NCBI RefSeq assembly: GCF_905404315.1
Contig: NC_066267.1
Coordinates: 5,284,501 to 5,348,500, forward strand
Source of the DNA: Leptidea sinapis
Lineage: Eukaryota; Arthropoda; Insecta; Lepidoptera; Pieridae
Reading direction: 5' to 3'
Length of the DNA: 64,000 nt
The position numbers and the translations under genes are program-made. The notes beneath the pieces were generated by a model. That model was not told where the DNA came from. It did no database searches and saw only the letters and a list, made by a program, of their open reading frames with translations. Shown piece by piece: positions 31,601-46,600 of the stretch. Every line of letters begins with the position of its first letter. Position 1 is the stretch's first letter.

Positions 31601-34600
31601 AGAGGACAGCCATCTGGAACAGTAACATTATATCCCATTCATGACATCCACCGGATGGTAATGTTATGGTAATGTTTTGTAAAGTAGCTTTGGTACAGTT
31701 CAATGCAGCCCTGTTTCACTGCGACCAATGTGATCTATTGTGATAGCCACTATTAAGGCCGCTATCAAAAGATAGCGCATAATTGAAACCATTTCTTGAC
31801 GGTTTATATAAAGTTTATATTTTTACAATTACATTTCTATTTTTCATAGACAGTGCGAAAAAAAAATCACCAAATTACCCTTAACTGTTACAGTTAGAGC
31901 CATGCTTATTATTCAATCTAGATTAAATTGTAGGAAAACTTATTTTATTGTACACCAATATTATTTAACATGACATAGTTTAGTTAGTACAGAAATTTTT
32001 AATATTTTTGTTATTGCTTCTAATTCTGAATTAAAACTATGGCGATCTTGTGCGAGAGAGGCTACCTAGCTCCGCTTAATTCCTCAAGGCCGTTGGCTCG
32101 GTCACCAGCCTTAACTATAGCTCACTGATAAGATTGATTCTTTTCATAAATCTTATTATATATTTTGCAGTGAGCTGACGTATTTCAAGTGGTTGAGGAA
32201 TTGGACTTCCCAAAGAGATGCTACGTTTACGCATTTAATTACTACTTTCAGAGAGAAACCCCGTTACACAGGGTTTCATCTGCAGTATTACAGAATCTCT
32301 CTCTGAGGCCTAAGATTGAGAGGTGTTAGTTTAATCTGCAGTACCCCGTTAGTGTCCTGGTTGGAATGCGTAAGTTTTCCCTAGTTAGCCCTAGTGCCTC
32401 GTGCGCAGCCTTCTTGTTGAAGGCTTGGATTACGGTTTTGGAATGGGTTAAACCCGGAGTGTTGCTCCAGAGTTTAATCTGACTCTTGTGAACAAGACTA
32501 ACTGGACTTAACAAGACTCCTTGGTACACCACAGAAGGGTTCATTGTCAAATTGAGTGCATTTAGCACCAAAACTTGCAAGTTCGTCAGCGTTTTGCTGC
32601 CTTCGATCCCTGCATGTCCTGGAACCCATTAAGGTGTAACTCTGTTTATTCCTCCCAGGCAGTGCCGGATTAGCCATATAGCATAGGGTCCCGCATGTCT
32701 CACTCATCTCTGTCTGACCATAATTTTTTGATAGAAACTTATTAAGTAAGGTTGTGTAATTGTTTGTGTAAGGATGCTTCGTGAACATGATGGTCTTGAT
32801 TACTGTCATAATTAGTAATCGCATCCAACAAATACAATGATTTATTAACTATCACTATCACCTGTCACCTCTTAATTAATTTATGCAGTAATTGTACTTT
32901 CATCCTTCGTTTGAGCTGGCAACGCTCCTGTGATTCCACTGGTGTCACTAATAACAAAACGCGATTTTGAACCTCGTTTCTTATCCAACAAAAAATCTCC
33001 TCTCCATGTTCAAATCGCTTTAAAATTTTCTTCAATCGCTCTTAAAACATGGATAATATCTTACCGAGCACTTTCTGGTATCGTAAAAGGCACTATGACC
33101 ACGAGTAAGATTGGAAGATTGGTATACCACAGCAGTTTCCTCCAGTCTGAGATCCATATCGCTATCCAGGGCAGAACCACACTAGCTCCACCATAGTATA
33201 AAGCCAACGAGGTGTTGGCTATCAGCGAACGATGACTAGTCCCGATATATTCTAGTACTGTAGAAAATTCAAAGTGTGAAATATTATACTTATTAAATAG
33301 TTAAGTTAAGAAGTTTACTTCAGTTAGTGCTGGGGCTGCTGTTTCGACTACCGAAGACAGCAAACACCACAAATATGTTGGTCTCAGTGACTCATACATT
33401 TTTGTGCACTAAACACATTAAATATTACATAATATGTATTACATGTGAGATACATTTTATTTTTAATAATAAATATATACTATGTTTTCATGCCATGGCC
33501 AAGTTAATCTTTTTATTTAACACATAAAATATTTTTAATATTAATATGGTCACTATAAGATGTTGATAGGTGGTCTAATAACAGAATTGATAATAAATTG
33601 ACCGACTTGGTATTACATGCATCTCACAACTTTTTCGCTTGAAGAACTGAGTTGCGAGACTTTTTTACAAGTTATGTTTTGGATGGATTATTTTTATATT
33701 TCATGTACAAACAAGATTTCCTAATAAGTAAATTTTCCAGTTTAAAGCCAGAAATTATTATCATCCGGCTAAGATTAAGATTTATAATTTCCCGTTCCAC
33801 AATTTAGTTCCATTTAAGATCGGTTAATAACCACAATATGAATATATAATACCTAAAATATAAATGATCATGAAACAGCTATCAAAAGAAGTTCCCACAA
33901 GAAACCTGCATATTATGAAGTCCCACAGGCCACTCGTGTAAATGGTGCCAATTCCTCCAGCCATTGCCATGATATTGGAGCCTGAAAACGGAAATATAAT
34001 TACAAGATGCATACATTGATGTACAATAAATATCTAAGTAATATTTTTTTTAAATATTTTAACCTAATCAAGAAATTTATATAATGTAGATTTCAGAGAT
34101 GACTTGATCGTCGATGATTCGAGCCGCTTTTCGTTGTTTGCGGTCAAATGAAAGAAGCTGGTACTGGTAAGGACTAATTAATTTGAATAGCAGCCGTTTT
34201 CGAATTCGTCGTCTGTGTTTATTCTGTGTAGTACAGCATTTTTTATTATAATATATATAACCTATATATTTAAAATAATATTCAGTTCTAATCAAACTGT
34301 AATCTAATTATTTTTGCTTTGTATGTTGTTATATTCAAGTTTTCAATGTTAAAGCTTACTTATACAAAGTGTTATTTAACTTTACTGCAATTAACTTTTA
34401 TTGTAACACTAGCTGACCCGGCAAACGTTGTTTTGCCATATAAAGTATAATTCACGCGATAGTTTTATAAGTAATAAAATATTGCCTATATTATAGCCTG
34501 TACATCATTTTGTTCTATTGTCAATAGTTTTTGCAGCGCACGCAAAAATAGGTTTTCGATTTTACACCTTGTGTTACAAAATAGCAATTTTATTACGGAT

Positions 34601-37600
34601 CCCTAATTTTGAAAAAAAAACATGCCTATAGCCTTCCTCGATAAATGGACTACCCAACACTGAAAGAATCATTCAAATCGGACCAGTAGTACCAGAGATT
34701 AGCGCGTTCAAACAAACAAACAAACAAACAAACAAACACTGCAGCTTTATAACATTAGTATAGATGTACGTGAACGCTTGCACCTAAACAGATGCCGCTT
34801 TTATCTTCAACATCTATGTCCTCAGTGAGACGTTCGAAGGGAACAATTGTAATTAACTGCGTTCGTGATAATTTGAATGTGTATTTAATCTGTTATTTCT
34901 GTTTTTGTCTCCAATAAAATTGATAAGTAAATAAATACGCCTACTAAAATCCATCCCCGAGTCGTGGTCACACAGTTGGTAACACCAGAGTGACTACGAG
35001 TATTTTAAAAACAAAAATAGGAGCTACAGACGAGTTTTTTTGCTAAAATTCTTCATTTTTATTACTCATGAGAATCAAGGGCATTATTGAGCCTTTTCGA
35101 ATGTGAATCCTTATGTCACCGTGGATTGAAGAAAATTAATCGAAAGGAGTTGGGACTTGAAAGTTGCATACCATAAAATACTCGTCTATAGTTCCCATTT
35201 TTTGTTTTAGAAGTGTTTGTACAAAAGATGATTTAAAATTACCTAAGAGGTGCTATAAGTGCCATAATTTAGTATAAGAAAGTTTGACTTTGGAACTTTG
35301 TTGGACTAGTTAGGAGACAAACATATTAAAAGTCCTGACCCGTCTGGTCCTAACCCTAGGAAGGGGAGCAACAATTCGTTCCACAATCATTCATTATCTA
35401 AACTATCGACATTGCCGAGAAGCTGAGAATAGAAATTGATAGATACATCACTAATATTAATTACAGGTTGTAGTAAAAAGTTGTAGAAAAAAAAATACTC
35501 GTAATACACAAGTGTGAAACACCAGTGTGACCACTAGTTGGGAATGATAAAAACCAATGTATCCGTATCACCGTTGCTTATAAATGAATAGATTATAAAC
35601 TAACCCACAATTGCTGGTACTCTGCCATAGCGGTCCGCCATCCAGCCAAAAAAGATGCCTCGAAATAGAGAACCGACAAAGAATATTGACTGTGCCAGGG
35701 GAATGTTGCTGGCGTGTTCACAAACCCAGCCCCGCTGAAATTAAAATTGACTAAGAATTTTAAAATAATCTATAGCCCAAGCTTGAAATAATTTGGAAAT
35801 GTATGACGAAATGTTTTTCAAAATAACATAAGTCTATCTCTACTCGTTTTTTTTAATGAAAATAAGGGACGAGACGACAAGGACGTTCAGCTGATGGTAA
35901 TTGACAAGCCCTGCCCATTACAATGCAGTGCCATTCAGGATTCTTGGAAAACCCCAAATATTCTGAAAACCACAATAATTGCACTCGTCACCTTGAGACA
36001 AGATGTTAAATATCATTTGCCCAGTAATTTCAGTAGCTACGGTGCCCTTCAGACCAATAATGTTTAAACACGATAATGTTTACACATTACTGCTTCACGG
36101 CAGAAATAGGTGCCGTTGTGGTACTCATAATCTAGCCAGCATTCTGAAATCGTTATTACTAACCACAAAGTACCACGGATAGGTATTTGCTTGAAAGTTT
36201 TTTGTACTTGGAAGGATTATTTTAGAGGAAGAAATCAGTGATCATGGCCAATGCGTGCTCATGCGGCCCTCATCATTCCATCATCATTTATTTGTAGTCA
36301 TGGTATACATAAGATATTACAAATCACAATAAAAGTTCTCAATTCCTTGACCGCATACTGTGGCGTATAATAATAATTAATAACAAGTCAAATAAATATA
36401 TATACACAATGTCAGTAAATTGATATGTAAAAAAATGAAATTGATAAAAACATTAGTTAGTAATTAAATTAATTAAAATGATATTTTAAAATGTCAATTG
36501 AGTGAAGGATCTCCGTCACCGTCAGTAGGTTATGATCTGCTGTAATGATAATACTGCTATTATATGACGTAGTTTTAAAGTTTTTTTTTTTGTAGAATAG
36601 GAGTTCAAATAAGCAAATCAGGTGACCCGTATGCTATGCTGTCACCTAATGCTGAGTCACTGCCGTTTAAAGTTTTTAGTTTTGAGACAATTCCATTCCT
36701 CCGAGTTCCACCTTTGCATGACACATTATAAATTAGGATATCATCTCCACCATCTGGATGTGTGGAGTTCCTCCACAGAGCTGTTTTCAAGAAACTTACT
36801 TCCACGCACAACCAAGCTGTAGAATGAGCTTCCTTGTACGGTGTTTCCGGGACGAAACAACATGGGTACCTTCAAAAAAAATGGGCGTACATCTTCCTTA
36901 AAGGCCGGCAATGCTCATGTGATTCCTCTGGTGATGCAAGAGAATGTGGGTGGTGGCGATCAATTAACACCAGGTGACCTCGTTTGTCCGTACGCTCGTT
37001 TGGCCTCCTCTTCAATAAAAAGGCAATTTAGCAAATAAAACTAACCTCACTGACTATAGTCTGGTAGGGAATATCATCTAACTCGAACTCCCAACCATAC
37101 TTGCAGGGGACAATGTTTGTGTCTGGTGGTACAGTGAGGTGGATCAGCACGTGGGTCCAGTTAGCGTCGTACATGGAACAGCGATCCCAGCCATCGGGAG
37201 TCAGCGGTGCTGTGAGGTTCCGTCTGAAAAGAGTTTTTATTTCAGTCACTCTAATATTAATACACCTTATGAATACAAGTTCGGTCAGTTAGTGATGGGG
37301 CTCCTGTTGATGTCGATCTCAGTGAGACATATATTTTTGTGCCGTTTGGTGTCGATACACTTGGCCCGTGGGGCCCAGAGGCGCGGAGAATGTACAAACT
37401 ACTATCCACGCTTCTTACTGGAAATACAAGCCTAATTTGGGTGCGATTTTGACCCACATTAAACGGCCAGATTTCGTTCAAACTTCGTAGATTTTTCGAG
37501 GACCGATGACAATACATTAATTTGAAACATTATTTTTAAATTATTCCAATTGTAAAATGAGATTTTTGTTAATTTATATAATTTTCATCTATCGTCGATG

Positions 37601-40600
37601 AGGCAGGAATTGATGTTTATTTTAAATTATCTTTAAACAATTATCTAATATTTCCTTATATCACTCCACGCTTTTTTTTAAATAAATCATATTGTTTCTC
37701 ATTTACACTATTATTAATTTATATTCATCAAAATTTTTAACACTATTCTTAAATCAAATTTATTAAATTTTATTTTCTCTTTGTTACTTCAGTTTTTTAT
37801 AAAAAGCGTGTTTTTTAGTTTTTTCAAAACTATTATTTATTAATTTCTTATGATATATATTTGACAGTTTGAATAAAATATGTTTTTTTAAGCGAACTCC
37901 TGACTCGCCCCGTAACAGTACCCATGTCGTATCGTCCTGGTAACACTGCACAAGGAAGCTCATTCCACAGCTTGGTTGTACGTGGAAGAAAAATTCCTTG
38001 AAAACCGCACTGTGGACGAACGCCACACATCCAGATGGTAGGTAGGGATGATATCCTAATTTGTGTCGTGTCGTACGAAGGTGGAATTCGGCGGCAGGAA
38101 TCAAGTTAAACAGCTCTTCGGAACACTTGATAATTAATTAATACATAAAACCTCAATTCCATATCTAAATGCTGCAGCTGGGGCACCTTGCACCAGTTAT
38201 AGGTTATAGGTTATCACGGGCTATTATCCGCAACTCGACGACTACAGCGCGCCTATTTTGCGTGGTGAGGAGGGCGGCTAATCCTGCCACCCTAGTTCCT
38301 CAAGGTAATGTATCAAACCTCTGATGTCACCCATGACCTCGGGGAGAGTCCTCGGTGACCCCAGGTGTTTGGCCCGGTATGAGGCCACACTCCTACACTC
38401 CAAAATGACGTGTGCGGCCGTTTCGTCCGCCTCCGTGCAGGCTCTGCACAGTGGGCTGTCGGTGACACCTATATTGAACAGATGCTTGTTAAAAGGGCCG
38501 TGACCCGTTAGTACATGAGTTATTTTCCGTAACCTAGATCGTGGAAGTTTTACTAGCTTACGAGAGAGCTTGGGGTCTATTTGAGGTAGAGCTTCTTTTG
38601 CTTGTCTACACCCACTTACATTCATCCAGTACTTATTATGTAATTCCTTGGTGTGTTGGCGTATTACCTTCGTAGGCCAGCTAGGCGGGAGAGGGATAGT
38701 TGGTTCTGGTCCTTTTGCTGTCATCGCTGAGCCTCTCCTGGCCAATTCATCAGCGGCATCATTCCCTCGTGAGTTACTGTGTCCCTTTATCCATTGAAGA
38801 GTTACTTGGTTGTTATTTTCGCATAACTCCCTCAGACATTGGTGACAGTTGTATATAAGCTTAGAGGTGATAGTGTGGCTTTGTAGGGCTTGTAGTACTG
38901 ATTTGCTATCTGAAAGGATGCGGATGGAGTTGTCTTTTACCTTTCGAGTCAAAGTAGCAGTGACTGCTTCTATGATACCCATACATTCTGCTTGGAAGAC
39001 AGTGTTATGAGCTCCTAGTGATGCAGCTATTCTTATATTTAGGTCATCCGAGAACACTCCGTATCCCGTGCCCGACCTTGTCTTTGAGCCATCTGTGAAA
39101 ATCCTGAGGTTTTTTGTACTGAGGTCCTCTTTCAGTTCTTCATACAGCTGTATTTTGTATCTCTTATCGAATATGTATTCCTTTGGAGATCTATCACTTA
39201 CTGCCAACAGCAGAGGCTCCTTTTCAATCACCTCATTTAGAACCTCTGGGTGTGGGGATTGAGTGGTTTTCCAAAGATTTAATGTCTTCAACCTTACTGC
39301 GGCGCAGGCCGCCTCTTGTTTTATATAGAGGTGTAGTGCCGGAAGGTTCAGCATAGCTTCTACAGCCGCGGTAGGTGTGGTTCGCATACATCCTGTGATA
39401 GCCATACACGCTAGTCTTTGGAATCGTTGCAGTTTATTACAAGTAGTGTTCAGCTTGGTGCGTGGCCACCATACAACTGCGCCGTAACATATCATAGGTC
39501 GTATCACAGCTGTGTAGAGCCATAGTACGATGTTCGGGGCAAGTCCCCATGTCTTTCCCAACATTCTACGGTATTGCCAGAAGGTTACGGTAGCTGTATT
39601 TATTTTTGTTTCCAAGTGGGCCGCCCAGTTTAACTTGCTGTCAAGTATAACTCCTAAGTATTTCACTTCGCTGTTTAGTTGGAGTTCGGTGTTAAACAGT
39701 TTTGGCAGTTTATAGTTACCCAGAACTCTTTTGTTTGTGAACATTACCAATTCCGTTTTATGTGGGTTGACTGATAGGTCGTTATCTATGCACCATCTTT
39801 CCACGATTTTCAATGCTGCATTTGTTACTTCACATATAGTACTGGCAAACTTTCCGCTTATTAATATAGTTAGGTCGTCTGCGTAGCCTACCGTAAAGTA
39901 GTGATTTTCGTTTAGAGTGGTAATTAGATCATTTACTACCAAGTTCCATAAAAGAGGTGAGATAACTCCTCCTTGGGGGCAGCCTTTAGCTACAAATGCT
40001 TTCTGTGTCTCACTTTCATTTAGTAAAATCACTCTGTGTTTGAGCATGTTTTCAATCCATGATGACAGAGTTGTACATACTCCATGGCGGTGTAATGCTT
40101 CTTTTATTTTTGTAAATTTTGTCTTATCGAAGGCTCCTTCAATGTCCACGAAGGTTCCTAGACAAAAGGTTTTTCCGAAAGTGCGCCCTCTATAACGTTC
40201 ACTACAGCGTGAAGTGCAGATTCGGTGCTTTTACCCTGACTGTATGCGTGTTGGTTGGGGTGTAGGGGTATTCTCTTAAGGTAATTCTCCCTCAGTTCTC
40301 TTTCACACAGCCTTTCTAGGGTCTTCAGGGTAAAAGAGGTAAGACTTATGGGTCTGTAAGATTTAGCGTTAGAATAGTCACTTTTACCTGGTTTAGGTAT
40401 GAAGATCACTTTAACTTCCCTCCATATCCTAGGGATGTATCTATGCGCTAGACACGCCCTGAAAATGTTGATCAGCCGGTTGTGGAGACCTTCTCCTCCC
40501 CATTGCAACAAGGCGGGAAAGATCCCATCAGGTCCTGCTGACTTAAAGGGGTGAAAGGAATTTATAGCCCACTTTATTTTATCGGTTGTCACCAACTTGT

Positions 40601-43600
40601 GTGCTTGTTGCCAGTCAGCTTCCTCAGCGGTTATGTTTTCATTTACCCACTCGATATGCTGCATTATTTTGCATCCTGGAAAGTGAGTTTCCGTCAGGAC
40701 TCGCTCTGTTTCCTCTGGTGAGTTGGTAAATGTACCGTCAGGTTTCAGCAGGGATCCGAGGATTTGCCTGGTTTGGTTAGAGATTAATTTCCTTGCCCTG
40801 TTGGCCTGGTTATGGCATTGGATGCTGCTGCAAAATTTACGCCAGCCTTCTGATCTTCTGTATCTGATGCGTTTCTTGTATTCAGACTTACACTCTTTGT
40901 AGATGTCCCAGTCGTATTGATCGCCTGTGTTCATTGCGCGGTTCAGATGTCTCCTCACTTTTTTCCTGAGCCTTTCTAATTCAGGTCCCCACCAGGTCTG
41001 GGGTCTTGGTCTGTCTGATTGAGGGCTAGTGAGGGGACATGTAGCATGATAACTGGCAGTCGTATATTTGTGCTATTTGGTTTTCGATGTTGTCTACTCC
41101 GATTATCCTGGCTGGGAGTGTTTCGTCCTTTAGACGCGATTCCATCAGCAACTTGTACTGAGTAAGATTCGTTCTGCGGGGTTTCCTCTTGGGAGGCGGT
41201 GTGGTGATGTTTACCTCCATGTTAAAAAGTATCCATCAGTGGTCTGAGCAGGATGCTTCTTTCGACACATGCCAATTGGATATATAATCAGACATTCCCT
41301 CTGTTGCTAAGGTGATGTCTATAATTGTTTTGCTCCTTCTATTTACAAAAGGTGGGTTCTGAACCTACATTCAAGATATTAAGGTTAGTAGAAAAAAGGT
41401 ATTCAGTGAGTTGCTTACCCCTTTTGTTGGTTGTTTGCATGCCCCAGAGCGGGTGATGTGCATTGCAGTCTGCAGCCACAATAAGCTCGCTCTTGGTTGT
41501 CTCGCAGTAGTTCACCAGTTTGACAAGTTCTTCCGGCGGTGGGTCTTCCCCGTCAGGCATATAGACGGAGGCGACCACTATCGCTCTCTGGTGAGTTGGA
41601 AGGATGTGTCTGTCCAGTATTTTTATTGCGCATAAGTCTCTGTAACAAAAATCTGTTAGGGGTTGCACATGTAGATTATTAGAAATGTAGATACAGGCTC
41701 TAGGGTGTTCTGGTCCTGAGTAATGTATAAGCTTACCTCCGATATTGGAGAGATGGCATATCCGGCCCCGCCTAACCCACGGCTCCTGGATTAGGGCGAG
41801 AGCTGTAGGGTTAACCTCCAACCATTTCCGAAGTTGGGCCGTTGCGGTTTCGCTATGGTGGAGGTTTATTTGGATGTGCACCAGTGCCGTTGTGGAGTTG
41901 TAGTAATGAACATCTGCAGGAAATACACGCAGCAGTAGACGAACGCAAACGGAGCCATGCTCAGAAACAAAAGAATTTGGTAGCGGCCCATCTCCCCAAC
42001 ATGCTGCAGGATTGATTCGAGGGTGTCAGTATCCTCATCTGGCTGAAGGTGTCCTCTGGCAACCTGGAATAATTTTTAAGTAGTTGGTTGATTTAATTAG
42101 TCTAGTTAGTTAAACTATACGATTTTTTTATCCTTCATATCGTTTTACCTAAAAAAAAATGGCATTGTAGTGACTTCCGATAGAAGTGAAAACTTTTAGT
42201 ATTTTAAAGGGAAATTTCATAATGTTTAAGAAAAAAATATTAATATTTATTTATTTTTAAAACTTATTTTCAATAGTATTGACACGAGAGTGGGTCAGCG
42301 ATTGGTAATAATACTCCGCTTATAGGAACGAGTCTTTATTTGGGGTTCACTTTTTCTGAACTTGCACTTCGCCGGTCTGCCGCTGTTCCTCTTGTGGGCG
42401 GCGGTACCTTAAACGTGTCACACCGCGCCGGACACTAAGTCTCTTCTATCTTCTGCTTCTTGACATGTACGATTTTCGGGGGACTTCGAGGGGTACGCTG
42501 GATCCTGAGAGTCACATCATTTATCCTTGTGATTACTTTGTATGGTCCCTCCCAACTTGGTTAGAGCTTCGGAGACTTCCCCTTTCGCCTTACAGGATTG
42601 TGTAACCAAATCAGGGTTCCTTCTTCAAAACTAGAAATATTAGCTCTTCGATCGTAGCGGTATCTTCATCCATTCACTTGCCTTAAGCCCAGTTGTTCTA
42701 ATTTCCTCGTAGATGTCAACCATCTTGTTCCATAACTCTTCCACATATTCTGTTACACTTTTTGGAGTATCCGGTGGATACTCCAATTATATATAGTTAA
42801 TATAGATTAGCTGGCAACTTCAATTCCCTTGCAAAATTGGCGTACGCAAGAGTCACCGTAGTCGTCTCGTGTATTGCGGCTCTATACGACATGAGAAACA
42901 GTGGAATTAACTCTTCCCAGTTATCCTGATGACTATCCACTATCTTTGCCAGATGCCGCTCCAATGTTTGGTTTAACCTCTCCACCATCCCATCCGACTG
43001 TGGATGATATGGCGTAGTTCTGGTCTTATAGATTCCCAAGATCTTGCAAACTTCTTGAAATACTTGTGATTCGAAGTTTCGCCCTTGATCACTGTGCCTC
43101 TCCAAAGGCACAACGAATCTGCAGAAAATTTCATTCACCAGCTTCGCCGCAACGATGACTGCTTCTTGATTCGGTAGAGCAAATGCTTCCGGTCACTTCG
43201 GGAAATAATCCATCACCCCCATTATGTAACGGTTTCCAGCTTTGGTGACTGGGAACGGTTCGGCCATATCCAGAGATACTCTTTCCCACGGAGCCCCAAC
43301 ATTATACAACTTCATAGCTCCTCTGCTCCGGGTCTGAGGTCCTTTGACAGATGCACAACTCGTGCATTTTCGACAGTCTTCCACATCGTCACGGCAATGC
43401 AACCAGTAAAATCGTTCTTTAATTTTTGTGAGAGTTCTTCTTATTTCTAATGTCCACCTGAAGAACCATCGTGATAAGCTCTCAGGATCTCGTTCACTTT
43501 CTCTCTGGGAATGACCAGTTGCAGATGGCAATCCTTTCCTTGCGGGGTTTCCCATTTCCGGCAGAGCAACCCGTCATGCATCACCAAACTATTCCACTGT

Positions 43601-46600
43601 GCCTAGAGACTCTTGGTAGCCGTTCTGTGTCTAGCCACTTCAGACCATTTTGGTTTAGTTGATCCACTTGCTAGCCAATGTAAAAGTGGTTGAATTTCCT
43701 TATCATTTTCCTGAGCTCTCCTCATTGCGTCGTTGCTCCAGATTGTTGTTCTCGTCGATCGAATCTGTTTTGACCAGCCGGATCATAAAGATTTTCTTAC
43801 TTACGAATGCAATGTTTACATTCCGTCGGACAAGGTCTTCTGGATAAAGCATCTGCGTTTCCATGACTTTTTCCTCCTTGATGCTCGATTTCAAATTCAT
43901 ACTCTTGTCTCTTGACGTTGCTCAATCCATCTGGCCACTTGTCCCTCCGGATTCTTGAATTCTAGTAACCACTTCAAGGCGGCATGATCAGTCCTTACTC
44001 GGAATTTGCGACCAAACAAGTACTTTTTAAAATGTTGTAATGTCTTCACCACGGCCAGTAACTCCCTACGAGTTACACAATAGTTTCTCTCCGGCTTCGA
44101 TAAAGATTAGCTAAAGTATGCAATTACAACTTCTTGATCTCCTCTCTTCTGAGATAGTACTCCACCAATTCCGGTGTTGCTAGCATCAGTATCCACTATG
44201 AATCTTCCCTCCGTGTCAAGATATCCGAGGATAGGTGATTCACATAGTCTTTTCTTCAACTCTAAGAAAGCTTGTTCGCATTCTTCATCCCAGGAAAAGG
44301 CTCTTTTCTCATCTGTCAGTCGATGTAAGGGCTTAGCATCGGAAAATCCTTTCATAAAACGTCCATAATAAGAGCATAGTCCTAGAAATGCTCTCACATG
44401 TGTCTTTTCCGTCGACGTCAGCCAGTCCTTGACAGAACTTATCTTGGCAGGATCCGTCGCAACGCCTTGCTCCGAGATAACGTGCCCCAAGTAATTCATC
44501 TGTCGTTGAAAGAAGGAACATTTCTTTAGACTCAACTTCAAGTTGGCACTCTGTGGTTTTGCGCAGACTTTTTCAAGCTTCTTAAGAAGATCTTCAAAAT
44601 TTCGTCCCATAATGATTATTAAGTAGTAAAGTAGACTAGGCAGGTTTCTCCTAACATACTTGCCAACACATGCTCCATCAACCTCTCGAAAGTAGTTGGG
44701 AGGTTACATAATCCGAAGGGCATTGTTTTGAACTGCCATAACCCTTTTCCAGTTGAAAAAGCCGTCTTCTCCTTGTCTTTAGGGTCCAGATCGACTTGCT
44801 AGTAGCCGCTTTTCAAATCCAATGTAGAGAACCACGTCATGCCACAAAGTGAATCTAAGGTGTCATCAATTCTTGGCAATGGATAACTGTCCTTCTTAGT
44901 TACATCGTTCAAACGCCGATAGTCCACACAAAATCTAGTTTATCCATCCTTCTTTTTCACCAGAACCACTGGAGAACACCATGAACTCGACGATGGTTCT
45001 ATTACACCATTTTCTTTCATATCCCGAATCATGTCTTCCACTTCTTGTTCGCGTGCAAACGGAATACGTCTTGGTCTCTGCCGTATCAGAACAGTGTCTC
45101 CTGTGTCGATCTTGTGTTTCACCAAACTAGTTCTTCCGATGTCCCGTCGTTCTTCGAGACCATCCTGGCGTAGCGTAGCAGGAAATTTCTTTAATTAACT
45201 GTAGCTTGGTAAGATTGTCCTTACAGCCATCCAGAAGTTTCAGTATGTTCACATCCTGGCTTGCAGCTACGGTCTTCCTCGCTTCTTCACACTTCCTTAA
45301 CCAAGCTATCTCCTAACAAGCTCCGGTCACTGTTCCCTTCCTTACGATTTGCTTGTTTTGGAGGATTGAACACGGGAACCATCGCAATTTGGGAGTTTCC
45401 CACAACAGTCCTGGCTGGGATCCATGTCGTGTCCAATGTCAGTCTTTCAATTTCAAACTACCGGAACTAGGGTCTGTGATCTCGGATTTAAGGTAATGTC
45501 TCTCAAGCACAGAACTTTTCCAAAAGTTCCGCCTTTTATTGGAATTTCTTCACCTCCATGCTTCAATACACCATATTTCATGTCAATGGTACACTGATGA
45601 TTTCGAAGAAAATCCAACCCGATGATGCAGTCATCTGTGATATCCGCGATTACCATATTTTGCCAGTTCAACGGATCCCCGATTTTTAGGCCACGACCTT
45701 CTCTCCTTGGATCGGTATGCGCTAGCCGGTAGCCGTTGTGAGTGTTAAGTTTACATTCTCTCGCATATGTCGTTTTCTGATGCTCTCTAGTATTCTTTGG
45801 CTAACGACTGTACGTGAGGCTCCCGTATCCAAAGTGAAACGGCAAGATTTTCCATTTATCATTCCTTTTATAAGTTAAGTGTTTCCGTCATATGTCTGCT
45901 TCACGAAGATCCTTGGGGCTTTGCTTCTACCGACCAGCGCCCACCCCACAGCTATGGCCTTTCAAGTTTTCCTGCTGCTCCAACGGTAATGTTGAGACCG
46001 CAGCACCACACGACCTTGCGTTATACGCTCACGCCTGGGGCAAGTGCTTCTGATGTGTCCTCGCTCCCCACAGCCAAAGCATAACGGGTTGTATGCTTGC
46101 CTTCGGTTGGAATCTGCTGGTACAATTTTGCGGAGTCTCAACGCCCGAGAATCATGACGTACCGCTTCTTCTTCCAACGCATGTGCCACCGCTTCCTTCA
46201 AGCTGGTATGATGACTTAATCGTACGGCTGCTCTAACTTCCGCTCTAACTCTTTTTCCACAGCGTCAATACGAGTGGAGTTTTTCTGCACCACGGATAAA
46301 ATGTCTTTGGAGGGGCCTTGGCCCTGGCCGTGCTTGGTCCTCCTGTCAGCGCGCTTGCTATTCCTGCCGGCGCGCTTGCTCCTCTTGTCGGCGCGCTTGC
46401 TCCTCTTGTCAGCGCGCTTGTTCCTCTCGCAAGTCCCGCAGCTGCTCTTCCTGTCAGCGCACTTGCTCCTCGTGCAAGCCTCGCAGATGCTCCTCCTGTC
46501 GGCGCGCTTGTTCTTCCATCATGGCGGCCATCTGTTACATGAGCCCGCTGATGTCTACGGCAGGAGCCTGTGGTGCTGACACGATCGCACTGCCTCCAGA

